Source: Gemmiger formicilis
GTDB lineage: Bacteria > Bacillota > Clostridia > Oscillospirales > Ruminococcaceae
DNA: 64,000 nt
Assembly (NCBI RefSeq): GCF_900167555.1
Contig: NZ_FUYF01000012.1
Location: forward strand, 34,604-98,603
Direction of reading: 5' to 3'
Shown here: piece after piece, positions 51,551 through 60,708 of the stretch
Layout: each line of letters begins with the position of its first letter
How positions within the stretch are numbered: position 1 is the first letter of the stretch
Position numbers and translations under genes: made by a program
The notes under the pieces: generated by a model
What the model was told of the DNA's origin: nothing
Databases searched by the model: none
What the model saw: the letters and a program-made list of their open reading frames with translations, nothing else

Positions 51551-53800
51551 ATGGAACAGCAGGAACAACAGCTTATGAAGCTGGAAGGCACCGTCGAGCA
51601 CGTCATCTACGAGAACGCCGACTCCGGCTACGCGGTGTTCGAGGTGGACGCGGGCGGCACCGATGTGGTCGTCGCCGGCAACGTCGGCGGGGTGGACAAC
51701 GGCATGAGCGTGACCGTCTACGGCCACATGGTCAACCACCCCAGCTACGGCGAGCAGTTCCGCGCCGAGACCATCGAAGCGCGCCTGCCCGAGGACCGCA
51801 CCGCCATTTTAAGCTACCTGTCCAGCGGCGTGCTGCCCTACATCGGGCCGTCCACCGCTAAGAAGATCGTGGCAAAATTCGGCGATGATACGCTGACGAT
51901 CATCGCCGAGACCCCGCAACGGCTCTGCGAACTCAAGGGTATCACCGAGCAGAAGGCGGCTGTCATCTCCAACGAGTTCCGCCGCATGTACGGCGTGCGG
52001 GAGGTCGTGGCCTGGTTTGCCCGGTACGGCATGACCGCCCAGCAGGCCGTGACCTGCTACCGCGCGCTTGGGCCGCACACCGTCGAGGCGCTGACTCAGA
52101 ACCCGTATCTGCTCTGCGGCGAACCGCTGCAATTAAAGTTCGGTCAGGTGGACACCATCGCGGCGGCGCTGCAATTTGAGACAGGCTGCCGCCTGCGGGT
52201 GGCGGCGGGGCTGCTCTACGCGCTGCGGCACAACGCGGGCAACGGTCACACCTGCCTGCCGCGAGATAAATTGCTTGAATCTACGTCGAAATTTCTCCGC
52301 CTGCCGCTGGGAGACCTGGAAGCCGCGCTCGACGAGCTGCTCTCCTCCGAGGAGCTGCGCACCCGCACGTTTGACGGCGTCGAGTACATCTACCTACCCG
52401 ACCTGCTCTCCGCCGAGGAGGACATTGCCGCGCGGCTCGGCCAGCTTTCGACGTTCCCCACCGAGGCCCCGCCGACGCTGGATGCGGACATCCGTGTGCT
52501 GGAAATGGCGCAGGGCTTTGCGTACGCGCCGCTGCAGCGGCAGGCCATACGCCTGGCGCTGTCCAGCCGGGTCATGGTGCTGACCGGCGGCCCCGGCACC
52601 GGCAAGACGACCACCGTCAACGCGATTCTGAGCCTGTACGAGGCACTGTATGACCGCGTGGCTCTGTGTGCCCCCACGGGCCGCGCCGCCAAGCGGCTGA
52701 GTGAGCTGACAAACCACGCTGCATCGACGATTCACCGCTTGCTTGAGGTGGACTACAGCAGCGGCAGCGTGCGGTTCATCCACAACGAAAAGAACCTTTT
52801 AAAATATGACGTCATCATCCTCGACGAGATGAGTATGGTGGACGTCAAGCTGTTTCAGGCGCTGCTGGCTGCGGCGCGGTACCACTGCCGCATCATTATG
52901 GTGGGCGACGCCGACCAGCTGCCCAGCGTCGGGCCGGGCAACATTCTGGGCGAGATTTTAAAGGCGGGCGTTGTGCCGACGGTACGTCTTACCGATATTT
53001 TCCGCCAGGCGCAGCGCAGCCTGATTGTCCAGAACGCCCACCGCATTGTGGATGGGCAGATGCCGCAGAAGGGCGGGCCGAAGGACGATTTCTTTCTGAT
53101 CGAGTCCAACGGCCTTGCCTGCCAGAAGCTGGTCTGCGACCTTGTCAGCACGCGGCTGCCGAAAGCCTACGGCTTTGACCCCGTGCGGGACATTCAGGTG
53201 CTTTGCCCGACGAAGGTCGGCCCCACCGGCAGCGTTGAGCTGAACAGACGGCTGCAGGATATTCTGAACCCGCCCGCCAAGGGCAAGGGGCAGATCGGCA
53301 CGGCGGAGAGTGCCAAAATATTACGTCTGGGTGATAAAGTCATGCAGATCAAGAATGACTACGACATCACGTTTGAGCGTGCCGGGGCCGAGGCCGGTGT
53401 CGGCGCGTACAACGGCGATTTGGGCATCATCACGGCGGTGGACGTGGACGCGCGCAGCGTGACGGTCCAGATGGATGACAAAAAGTACACCTACACCGCC
53501 GACCAGCTGAACGAGCTGGAGCCCGCCTACGCCGTGACCGTCCACAAGAGCCAGGGCTCGGAGTTCCCCGCGGTGATCCTGCCCGTGGCGGACGTGCCCG
53601 CCCGGCTGTGCTACCGCAACCTTTTGTACACCGGCGTGACCCGCGCGCGAAAGCTCTGCGTTCTGACCGGCACCGCCCGCACCGAGCAGACCATGGTCGA
53701 GAATGTGCGGCAGAATATGCGGTACAGCGGGCTGCGGTATTTGCTGAAGGACGCGGCGACACCGACAGAGGAAAAGCAGGAACAGCTCTCGGCGACGTGA
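51551..53800 (+). CDS. recD2: RecD2-type DNA helicase
   Basis: A 749-residue 5'-3' helicase of the RecD2 class, found without RecBC. The N-terminal extension holds an OB-like part and helix-hairpin-helix motifs (GVLPYIGPSTAKKIVAKFG). The SF1B helicase core has Walker A GGPGTGKTT (about 345), the Walker B-type ILDEMSMVD, GDADQLPSVGPG and the motif VI-like TGVTRARKLC. AAGGGGGGC precedes the ATG. The role is DNA repair and fork maintenance. It is monocistronic between repeat clusters. Confidence 0.94.
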   Translation: MEQQEQQLMKLEGTVEHVIYENADSGYAVFEVDAGGTDVVVAGNVGGVDNGMSVTVYGHMVNHPSYGEQFRAETIEARLPEDRTAILSYLSSGVLPYIGPSTAKKIVAKFGDDTLTIIAETPQRLCELKGITEQKAAVISNEFRRMYGVREVVAWFARYGMTAQQAVTCYRALGPHTVEALTQNPYLLCGEPLQLKFGQVDTIAAALQFETGCRLRVAAGLLYALRHNAGNGHTCLPRDKLLESTSKFLRLPLGDLEAALDELLSSEELRTRTFDGVEYIYLPDLLSAEEDIAARLGQLSTFPTEAPPTLDADIRVLEMAQGFAYAPLQRQAIRLALSSRVMVLTGGPGTGKTTTVNAILSLYEALYDRVALCAPTGRAAKRLSELTNHAASTIHRLLEVDYSSGSVRFIHNEKNLLKYDVIILDEMSMVDVKLFQALLAAARYHCRIIMVGDADQLPSVGPGNILGEILKAGVVPTVRLTDIFRQAQRSLIVQNAHRIVDGQMPQKGGPKDDFFLIESNGLACQKLVCDLVSTRLPKAYGFDPVRDIQVLCPTKVGPTGSVELNRRLQDILNPPAKGKGQIGTAESAKILRLGDKVMQIKNDYDITFERAGAEAGVGAYNGDLGIITAVDVDARSVTVQMDDKKYTYTADQLNELEPAYAVTVHKSQGSEFPAVILPVADVPARLCYRNLLYTGVTRARKLCVLTGTARTEQTMVENVRQNMRYSGLRYLLKDAATPTEEKQEQLSAT

Positions 53801-53808
53801 ACGGGCAC

Positions 53809-53998
53809 GGAGGGGTCAAGACCCCTCCCTACGAACCGCCCGTTCATCCCGGCCTGTAGGGAGCGGTCTTGACCGCTCCGCAGGGGGCTGGGGTTGACGG
53901 GAAAGCGCAGCCGTAGGGGCCGGACATGTCCGGCCCTGCACCTGCCCGCAAACGCCCGCCAATGGGACACTACCGGGCCGGGCATGCCCGGCCCCTAC
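53809..53998. repeat. Four palindromic units in facing and outward pairs
   Basis: 53809-53832 and 53856-53880 face each other across 23 nt (cores GGGTCAAGACCC and GGTCTTGACC). 53913-53937 (GGACATGTCC, GTAGGG tail) and 53975-53998 (GGGCATGCCC, CCCTAC tail) point outward across 37 nt containing CCCGCAAACGCCCGCC. Confidence 0.88.
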
Positions 53999-54051
53999 AG
54001 CGGTGCATACTGGCGATAGAACGACGATATTTTACCAATGGAGAACTATCC

Positions 54052-55110
54052 ATGAAACAATACGACATCGGAATTGACCTGGGCACGACCTCCATTATCA
54101 TTGCCACCGAGGAGCAGGGCGTTGTGTTCCGCCAGCCGACCATCGGCGCGGTGGACACGCGGACGAACTCCATCCTTGCGGTGGGGGACGAGGCATTAAA
54201 AATGGTGGGCCGCGCACCCGCGCACATTGACTTGGTGCGCCCGCTGCGGGACGGCATCATCCAGGACCACCGCATGACGAACGAGCTGATCGTCCGGTTT
54301 GTCAATCAGGTCTGCCGCTCGCGCATCTTCAAGCCGCGCATTGCGGTCTGTGTGCCTGCGGCCATCACCGGCATCGAGGCGGACGCCGTTGTGGAGTCCG
54401 TCATGGCGGCGGGCGCCAGGCAGGTCTACCTTGTGGACGAGCCTGTGGCAGCGGCGCTGGGCGCGGGCTTGCAGATCCGCCAGCCCCACGGCTGCATGGT
54501 CGTGGACATCGGCGGCGGCTCCACCGACATTGCGGTCATTAGCATGGGCGGGCGGGTCAAGGCCGCCAGCCTGCCTGTGGCGGGCAACGCCTTTGACAGC
54601 TGCATTGCCCAGTACGTGCAGGAAAAATACCAGATCGCCATCGGCCCGCTGACCGCCGAGCAACTGAAAAAGCAGGTCGCCTGCTGCACCAGGAGCGAGT
54701 TTGAGGGCGTTATGGAGGTGCGCGGCCACTCGTGGGAGACGAACCTGCCCGCGCGGCGCATCATCTATACCCGCGACCTATACGAACCCGTGCAGGAGCT
54801 GGCCGCCCGTATTGCCAACGCAGCCCGCAACGTGCTGGAAAGCACCCCGCCCGAGCTGGCGGCGGATGTGTCCGGCACCGGCATTCTGCTGACGGGCGGC
54901 GGCTCGCTGCTGCGCGGGCTGGCCGGGTATATCGCGGGCGAGCTGCACACTGATGTGGCCATCGCCCCCGACCCGCTGAACTGCGTGGCCCGCGGCACGG
55001 CCATCAGCCTGAGCGAGGGCAAGTATCTGAGCGCTGGGTTCCGGGATGCCACGCCGAAGGTGTGGAACCGGCGGTTGAACCATAGTCACGACCCGTTTAC
55101 GGGGGAGTGA
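54052..55110 (+). CDS. MreB/Mbl-like bacterial actin
   Basis: A 352-residue actin-fold ATPase that would form membrane filaments guiding wall synthesis. The phosphate loops are IGIDLGTTSI and VDIGGGSTDIAV; the MreB-specific parts are VRPLRDGIIQDHRMTNELI and VDEPVAAALGAGL. GGTGILLTGGGSLLRG (here GTGILLTGGGSLLRGL) is the adenosine motif. Neither mreC nor mreD is adjacent, so this may be a stand-alone Mbl/MreBH type. It has a longer, charged C-terminal tail. Confidence 0.9.
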   Translation: MKQYDIGIDLGTTSIIIATEEQGVVFRQPTIGAVDTRTNSILAVGDEALKMVGRAPAHIDLVRPLRDGIIQDHRMTNELIVRFVNQVCRSRIFKPRIAVCVPAAITGIEADAVVESVMAAGARQVYLVDEPVAAALGAGLQIRQPHGCMVVDIGGGSTDIAVISMGGRVKAASLPVAGNAFDSCIAQYVQEKYQIAIGPLTAEQLKKQVACCTRSEFEGVMEVRGHSWETNLPARRIIYTRDLYEPVQELAARIANAARNVLESTPPELAADVSGTGILLTGGGSLLRGLAGYIAGELHTDVAIAPDPLNCVARGTAISLSEGKYLSAGFRDATPKVWNRRLNHSHDPFTGE

Positions 55111-55183
55111 GGAACCGTTGACTGCGTGGCCGACCCGGGAGGCTTATGCCGACGGGAGCGGGCGTGAACCATACGCTGCGCAC

Positions 55184-55269
55184 GTAGGGGCTGGGCACGC
55201 CCGGCCCTGTACTTCCCCGCAAACGCCCGATACCGGGACACCCGCGGGCTGGTCATATCCGGCCCCTAC
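55184..55269. repeat. Outward palindromic pair, partly degenerate
   Basis: 55184-55208 (GTAGGGG + GGGCACGCCC) and 55245-55269 (GGCTGGTCATATCCGGCC-like core, CCCTAC tail), 36 nt apart, with the spacer CCCCGCAAACGCCCG seen in other pairs. Confidence 0.8.
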
Positions 55270-55311
55270 TGCGCATTTTTTTAAATAAAATCAAAACGAA
55301 AGGTGAACTCC

Positions 55312-57918
55312 ATGGCTGACATCACCAAGGAATATCTCGCGCTGCGCGACCAATATATTGAGAGCCGGTTTGCGCGGCTCAACCCCGTGCAGCGGCAGGC
55401 AGTCTTTGCCACCGAGGGCCCGCTGCTGATTCTGGCGGGCGCGGGCTCCGGCAAGACCACCGTGCTGGTCAACCGCATTGCCAATATCATCCGCTTCGGC
55501 TCCGCCCACGGCAGCACCGAACTGCCGCGGCCCGTGACCGAGGCCGACCTCAACGACCTGCGCAATGCCGTTGCCGCGGGCCGCGACCTGCCGCGGGAGA
55601 CCGCCTATCTGGCCGTGCGCCCCGCGCGTCCCTGGAACGTGCTGGCCATCACCTTTACGAACAAGGCCGCGGGCGAACTCAAGGAGCGTCTGCGTGCCAT
55701 GCTGGGCGACACGCTGGGCGGCGACGTCAACGCGTCAACCTTCCACTCCGCCTGCGTGCGGATGCTGCGCCGCGACGCCGAGCGCATCGGCTTCCCCAAG
55801 AGCTTCACGATCTACGACTCTGACGACCAGCAGCGCGTCATCAAGCAGATCTACAAAGACCTGATGATCGACGACAAATTCCTGCCCGTCAAGTCGGCCA
55901 TCGGGCAGATTTCTTCCTTTAAAGATAAGCTCCTGTCCGCCGAGGATGTGGCGGGGGAGCCGTTCGCCAATACGAAGGCGCAGCTCGTCTCCAAAATCTA
56001 CACGGCCTACGCGGGCCGCTTAAAGGCCGCGGGCGCCATGGACTTTGACGACCTGATTTTCCACACCGTCAAACTGCTGCAAAACGACGCGGAAGCGCGG
56101 GAATACTACCAGAACCGCTTTCGCTATGTCGTCGTGGACGAGTACCAGGACACGAGCATTGCGCAGTTCCATCTGGTGCGGCTGCTGGCGGGCGGCACCA
56201 ACAACGTCTGCGTCGTTGGCGACGATGACCAGTCTATCTACAAATTTCGCGGTGCTACGATTGAAAATATCCTAAACTTTGAGAAGGTTTTCACCGGGGC
56301 AAAAACGATCCGTCTGGAACAAAACTATCGCTCCACCGCCAATATTCTGAACGCCGCCAACAGTGTCATCAAGAACAACATGGGCCGCAAGGGCAAGACC
56401 CTGTGGACCGACCACGGCGACGGCGAGAAGGTCCACCACTACACCGCGACGAACGAGCAGGACGAGGCCAGCCACATTGCGGACGTCATCGGCGAGCATT
56501 TGAGAGAGGGCGCGAGCCTGAAGGACCACGCCGTGCTCTACCGCATGAACGCTCAGTCTAACCCGATTGAGACCTACTTTGCCCGCGCAGGCATCCCGTA
56601 CCGCATTGTGGGCGGCCAGCGCTTCTTTGACCGCAAGGAGGTCAAGGACATCAACAGCTATCTGGCCATCATCGTAAACCCGCGGGACGACGTGCGCCTG
56701 CGCCGCATTATCAACGAGCCTGCGCGTAAAATCGGTATGACGACGATTGAAAAGATCGGTGAGCTGGCAGCCTCCAAGGGCGTGCCGATGATGGAAATCA
56801 TCGCCCATGTGCGGGACTACCCGGAATTGCAGCGCGCCGCCGCGGCGCTCGAGCGCTTCTATGAGATGTACCGCGAGCTGTGCGATCTGTCGGTAAGTGA
56901 GCCGCTGGACCAGTTTGTGGGTGACGTCATCGCCAAGTCCGGCTACGAGGCAATGCTCAAAGCCATGAAGGAGGAGGGCGAGACCCGCCGCGAGAACCTG
57001 GGCCAGCTGGTCAGCAGTATCAAGACTTACGCCGACCAGAACGGCGAGGACGCGACGCTGTCGGGCTTTTTGGAGGAGGTCGCGCTGATTTCCGATTTGG
57101 ACAGCTATGATAACGACGCCGACAGCGTCACGATGATGACGATCCACTCGGCGAAGGGCCTGGAATTCCCGTATGTTTTTGTCGTAGGTATGGAGGATGG
57201 TATCTTCCCCGGCGAGATGGCCAAGTATAATGAGGAGGACATGGAGGAGGAGCGCCGCCTCTGCTACGTGGCCATCACCCGCGCCAAGAAGGAACTGTAC
57301 CTGTCCACCTCCCGCACGCGGATGATCTTCGGCCAGACGCGCCGCAACCCGCCGTCTGCCTTCCTGAGTGAAATCGACCCCGGTCTGCTGGACGAGACCC
57401 AGAGCCCCGAGTTGACCGGCTACGGTGGCGGCTTCGGTGCGGGGTACGGCAGCTACAGCACCAACGTCCCGGGTGGGCGCAGCGGGTACTCCGGTGCGTC
57501 CCGCGGCTACCTGAACAGCGAGTACAACGCGCACCCCCGCGGTGGGTTTGGCGGCGGCTACAGCAGCGGCTTTGCCAGCGGCGGCCACGAAAGCCCCAAC
57601 TCCTACGGCGGACGCCATCAAGTGCAGAGTACGGGCTTTGGCTCGGGCTACGGACGCAGCCGCAGCGCGGGCAACACGGCTCCCGCGGGCGCGGGCACAT
57701 CCACGCTGGCCGGTGCGCCGTCCGCTGCCCCTCAGAAGAAGGCGGCTGCCGCCAGCTACGCGGCGGGGGACATTGTAGAGCACCGCGTGTTTGGCCGCGG
57801 CAAGGTGCTGAAGGCCACGCCGATTGCGGGGGACTGCATTGTCGAGATTCAGTTTGACCGCGTCGGCGTCAAAAAGACGATGGCAAACTATGCGCCGCTG
57901 AAAAAAGTGGAGGAATGA
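55312..57918 (+). CDS. pcrA: UvrD/PcrA-type DNA helicase with glycine-rich insert
   Basis: An 868-residue SF1A 3'-5' helicase. Walker A is GAGSGKTTVL (about 42-51), motif II is VDEYQDTSIAQ, motif III GDDDQSIYKFRG, motif V MTIHSAKGLEFPYVF and motif VI CYVAITRAKKELYLS. A Gly/Ser/Tyr-rich segment of about 105 residues (about 702-808) separates the helicase from a small C-terminal domain (about 812-868: GDIVEHRVFGRGKVL, PLKKVEE), which in PcrA binds RNA polymerase. GTG 55303 is an alternative start. thyX follows 1 nt later. Confidence 0.93.
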   Translation: MADITKEYLALRDQYIESRFARLNPVQRQAVFATEGPLLILAGAGSGKTTVLVNRIANIIRFGSAHGSTELPRPVTEADLNDLRNAVAAGRDLPRETAYLAVRPARPWNVLAITFTNKAAGELKERLRAMLGDTLGGDVNASTFHSACVRMLRRDAERIGFPKSFTIYDSDDQQRVIKQIYKDLMIDDKFLPVKSAIGQISSFKDKLLSAEDVAGEPFANTKAQLVSKIYTAYAGRLKAAGAMDFDDLIFHTVKLLQNDAEAREYYQNRFRYVVVDEYQDTSIAQFHLVRLLAGGTNNVCVVGDDDQSIYKFRGATIENILNFEKVFTGAKTIRLEQNYRSTANILNAANSVIKNNMGRKGKTLWTDHGDGEKVHHYTATNEQDEASHIADVIGEHLREGASLKDHAVLYRMNAQSNPIETYFARAGIPYRIVGGQRFFDRKEVKDINSYLAIIVNPRDDVRLRRIINEPARKIGMTTIEKIGELAASKGVPMMEIIAHVRDYPELQRAAAALERFYEMYRELCDLSVSEPLDQFVGDVIAKSGYEAMLKAMKEEGETRRENLGQLVSSIKTYADQNGEDATLSGFLEEVALISDLDSYDNDADSVTMMTIHSAKGLEFPYVFVVGMEDGIFPGEMAKYNEEDMEEERRLCYVAITRAKKELYLSTSRTRMIFGQTRRNPPSAFLSEIDPGLLDETQSPELTGYGGGFGAGYGSYSTNVPGGRSGYSGASRGYLNSEYNAHPRGGFGGGYSSGFASGGHESPNSYGGRHQVQSTGFGSGYGRSRSAGNTAPAGAGTSTLAGAPSAAPQKKAAAASYAAGDIVEHRVFGRGKVLKATPIAGDCIVEIQFDRVGVKKTMANYAPLKKVEE

Positions 57919-57919
57919 T

Positions 57920-58693
57920 ATGCTGGTACAACTCATTGCCCATACAAATGACCCGGAAAAAACCATCGCTGCAGCGGCAAAGCTCTGCTACTCCGATGCG
58001 CACATTGAGACGCTGCTGGACGGCCTGACGCCCGAAAAGACCGAGGCGTTTTTGCAGCGGCTGAACGACGTCGGTCACGCCAGCCCGATTGAGCACGCCA
58101 GCTTTACGTTCGGCATCGAGGGCGTGTCCCGCACGTTCCTGGCGCAGGTGACGCGCCACCGCATCGGCAGCTTCAGCGTGCAGAGCCAGCGCTACGTGCG
58201 GCTGGAGGATTTCCGCTACGTCATCCCGCCGGAGATCGAGGCCATCCCCGAGGCCAGAGCCCAGTTCATTGCGTCGATGAACGACGACGCGAAGAAGTAT
58301 CTTGAGTTGGTGCAGACGCTCGAAAATGCCCACACAGCGCGGTTTGTGGCGAATGGTCTCGATGAAAAGGCCGCCCGCGCCAAGGCGTCCAAGCAGGCCA
58401 ACGAGGACGCCCGCTTTGTGCTGCCCAACGCCTGCGAGACGAAGATGGTCATGACGATGAACTGCCGCAGCTTGCAGAATTTCTTCAACCTGCGCTGCTG
58501 CAACCGCGCCCAGTGGGAGATTCGCGCCGTCGCGGACGAGATGCTGCGACTGGTGCTTCCGCTGGCCCCACACATCTTTGCGAGCGCCGGCCCGCGGTGC
58601 CTCGTCGGCCCCTGCCCGGAGGGGCGCATGTGCTGCGGCAAACAAACGGAGGTACGCGCAAAATACGCCAAACTCAAGGAGGAGGCAGTATAA
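57920..58693 (+). CDS. thyX: Flavin-dependent thymidylate synthase
   Basis: A 257-residue FAD-dependent enzyme making dTMP from dUMP. The ThyX motif RHRIGSFSVQSQRYV is at about 79-93. NEDARFVLPNACETKMVMTMNCRSLQNFF is the conserved C-terminal half (RFVLPNACETKM, NCRSLQNFF). It ends with a cysteine-rich tail (GPCPEGRMCCGKQ). Start lies 1 nt after the pcrA stop after GTGGAGG. The tmk gene follows with no gap, so the pathway dUMP to dTDP is co-transcribed. Confidence 0.95.
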   Translation: MLVQLIAHTNDPEKTIAAAAKLCYSDAHIETLLDGLTPEKTEAFLQRLNDVGHASPIEHASFTFGIEGVSRTFLAQVTRHRIGSFSVQSQRYVRLEDFRYVIPPEIEAIPEARAQFIASMNDDAKKYLELVQTLENAHTARFVANGLDEKAARAKASKQANEDARFVLPNACETKMVMTMNCRSLQNFFNLRCCNRAQWEIRAVADEMLRLVLPLAPHIFASAGPRCLVGPCPEGRMCCGKQTEVRAKYAKLKEEAV

Positions 58694-59371
58694 ATGGGAC
58701 AGCTTATCATTTTTGAGGGGCTGGACGGCTCCGGAAAAGGCACCCAAACAAAACTGACGGCTCAGCGTTTAAAAGAACAGGGGAGAGACCTGCGGCAGAT
58801 CACCTTCCCTGATTATGACAGCGAGTCCTCGGCGCTCGTCAAAATGTACCTATCCGGCGCGTTCGGCGACAAGCCCGACGACGTGAACGCCTACGCGGCG
58901 TCGAGCTTTTACGCCGTGGACCGCTTTGCCAGCTACAAGACCGATTGGGGCGAGTTTTACCGTGAGGGCGGGCTGGTGCTGTCGGACCGGTACACGACGT
59001 CCAACGCCGTACACCAGTGCTCGAAGCTGCCGCCGATGCACTGGGACGGTTTTCTGAATTGGCTGTTCGACTTTGAGTACAAGAAGTTCGGCATCCCCGC
59101 GCCCGACGCGGTGATTTATTTAGCGGTTGACCCCGAGGTGTCCCAGCGACTCATCACCGAGCGATACCACGGCGACGAGAGCAAGAAGGATATCCAGGAG
59201 AAGGACACCGAGTATCTGGCCCGCAGCCGCGCCGCCGCCGAGTACTGCGCCCGCACGCTGGGCTGGCACCGCATTGAATGCACCACCGCCGACGCAAACG
59301 GCGCAAAATCCATGCGCTCCGTGGAGGATATTAACGCAGAAATCCTTGCAGAATTGGCGGGAATACTGTAA
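58694..59371 (+). CDS. tmk: Thymidylate kinase
   Basis: A 225-residue kinase converting dTMP to dTDP. The P-loop is FEGLDGSGKGTQT (about 8-20). DRF in AVDRFASYKTDW and SDRYTTSNAVHQ are substrate-binding motifs. The lid region around 160-185 is long and basic (RYHGDESKKDIQEKD). GAGGAGGC precedes the ATG, immediately after the thyX stop. The thyX-tmk order makes functional sense. Confidence 0.93.
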   Translation: MGQLIIFEGLDGSGKGTQTKLTAQRLKEQGRDLRQITFPDYDSESSALVKMYLSGAFGDKPDDVNAYAASSFYAVDRFASYKTDWGEFYREGGLVLSDRYTTSNAVHQCSKLPPMHWDGFLNWLFDFEYKKFGIPAPDAVIYLAVDPEVSQRLITERYHGDESKKDIQEKDTEYLARSRAAAEYCARTLGWHRIECTTADANGAKSMRSVEDINAEILAELAGIL

Positions 59372-59452
59372 AATAAACAGGTATGCTTTTGGGACGTGCG
59401 CAGGGGAGGGGAAAAGCCCTCCCGCGGGGGTTCGTGGTGACACGAACGGCAC

Positions 59453-59586
59453 GGGCGGATATGGAATCCGCCCCTACGTGGCAGCACACCAGACTGTTCA
59501 CGCCGCACACGCCCGGAGGGGTCAAGACCCCTCCCTACGAAATGACGTGAACGGGCAGCTTGTAGGGAGCGGTCTTGACCGCTCCG
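59453..59586. repeat. Three palindromic units
   Basis: 59453-59477 (GGATATGGAATCC, CCCTAC tail), 59515-59538 (GGGTCAAGACCC) and 59562-59586 (GGTCTTGACC). The last two face each other across 23 nt. Confidence 0.86.
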
Positions 59587-59688
59587 TCTGTTCCCGCCGC
59601 CATTCAGTCTCCGAGGGCGTCTGGGACGCCGACCCCTGCGCCTACCGCGCGATAAAAATAGTTTACTTTACAAAAAGAGGTGATGCCC

Positions 59689-60507
59689 ATGCTGCGTAAG
59701 GCTACCGCTGATGATCTGCCCGCGCTGACGGCGCTGCGCTGCGGGGCTGCCAAAGCAAACCCCGTCGATGCGGCGGGCTGGCTGCAAAACGTCGCCGGGC
59801 TGGAAAATATTCTGGTGCTGGAAAAAAGCGGCCAGCCCGCGGCCATGCTGGCGGCGGTGCCGGTCAAGTACGGCCAGCACCGCGGCGTCTGGCTGTGCGG
59901 CGCAGCCGGGATGCAGGGCGTGCCGATGGACCGCCTGCTGCCCAAAATCATGGAGGGCTGCCTGCGTGCCTACGGGGCCAGCGGGTTTGACTTTGCCGTC
60001 ACGACGCCCGACGACGCCCGGCGCGCCGAGGACCTGAAAACGCTGGGCTTCAAAAGCCAGCTGCCGCTGCGGGTCATACAGACGCCCATCCGCCGCGACC
60101 TGTTCGCCCAGGCGGCGTTTGACAGTCTGACCGTCCACAAGCTGCTGGAACGGCGGCACATCTACCAGCCCGGCTGCATCAGCCTGCCCGAGGAGGCCAT
60201 GAACGAAACCATGACCCAGCTCTACCGCCGCGGGCTGACCGTGGTGTCCACCCGGCGCGGCTACGGGCTGTACTTTACCAAGGGCGACACGCTGCAATTT
60301 CTGGAATTACAGGCCGACAACGACCACTGCGCCGACCAGCTTTTGCAGGCCGCGCGGGAAAAGACCGGTGCGGCCAACGCCCGCATCCTACTGGCCGAGA
60401 ACCAGACACTTTACCTCGGCTCAGGCCGCCGCTGCGGCTACGGAATGATCGCCTTTTTAGGCCGCCCCTTCTCCGTGACCGATGCGTATTTCAGGATGCT
60501 GCTGTAA
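59689..60507 (+). CDS. GNAT-fold N-acetyltransferase-like protein
   Basis: A 272-residue protein. The N-terminal half resembles a GNAT domain: MLRKATADDLPALTALR, a beta strand with AAMLAAVPV and a CoA-loop-like segment VPMDRLLPKIMEGCL. The C-terminal half may be a second, degenerate acetyltransferase fold. ATG 59689 is chosen because AGAGG lies 8 nt upstream; GTG 59680 and ATG 59683 are alternatives. The substrate is unknown. Confidence 0.7.
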   Translation: MLRKATADDLPALTALRCGAAKANPVDAAGWLQNVAGLENILVLEKSGQPAAMLAAVPVKYGQHRGVWLCGAAGMQGVPMDRLLPKIMEGCLRAYGASGFDFAVTTPDDARRAEDLKTLGFKSQLPLRVIQTPIRRDLFAQAAFDSLTVHKLLERRHIYQPGCISLPEEAMNETMTQLYRRGLTVVSTRRGYGLYFTKGDTLQFLELQADNDHCADQLLQAAREKTGAANARILLAENQTLYLGSGRRCGYGMIAFLGRPFSVTDAYFRMLL

Positions 60508-60509
60508 TC

Positions 60510-60641
60510 CTGGCCCCCTCTGGGAGGGGGCTCCGCCCGCAGGCGGTGGGGGAGAGAGCCTGATGTAGTCCGAAATATTTCGGGCTGTGGCAAGGTTCGC
60601 TCCCTCCGGCCTGCGGCCACCTCCCTCGCCGAGGGAGGTAA
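60510..60641. repeat. Family B interspersed repeat variant
   Basis: CCCCCTCTGGGAGGGGGC, CTCCGCCCGCAGGCGGTGGGG, CCGAAATATTTCGGG, then CTCCCTCCGGCCTGCGGCCACCTCCCTCGCCGAGGGAGG. Hairpin-rich, no T-tract at the end, no ORF. Confidence 0.65.
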
Positions 60642-60708
60642 TAAACTCGGCGGCTAAAATCAAGGAATCCCGGTGCCCTTGTGCGCCGTAAAAAGTTAGG
60701 AGTCTCCC

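Noticed and set aside
56272..57966. A 564-codon minus-strand frame opposite pcrA and similar ones at 60457-62211 and 44850-46610
   Set aside because: All are mirror frames of recognised genes with skewed His/Arg/Val/Gly composition and no homology I recognise.
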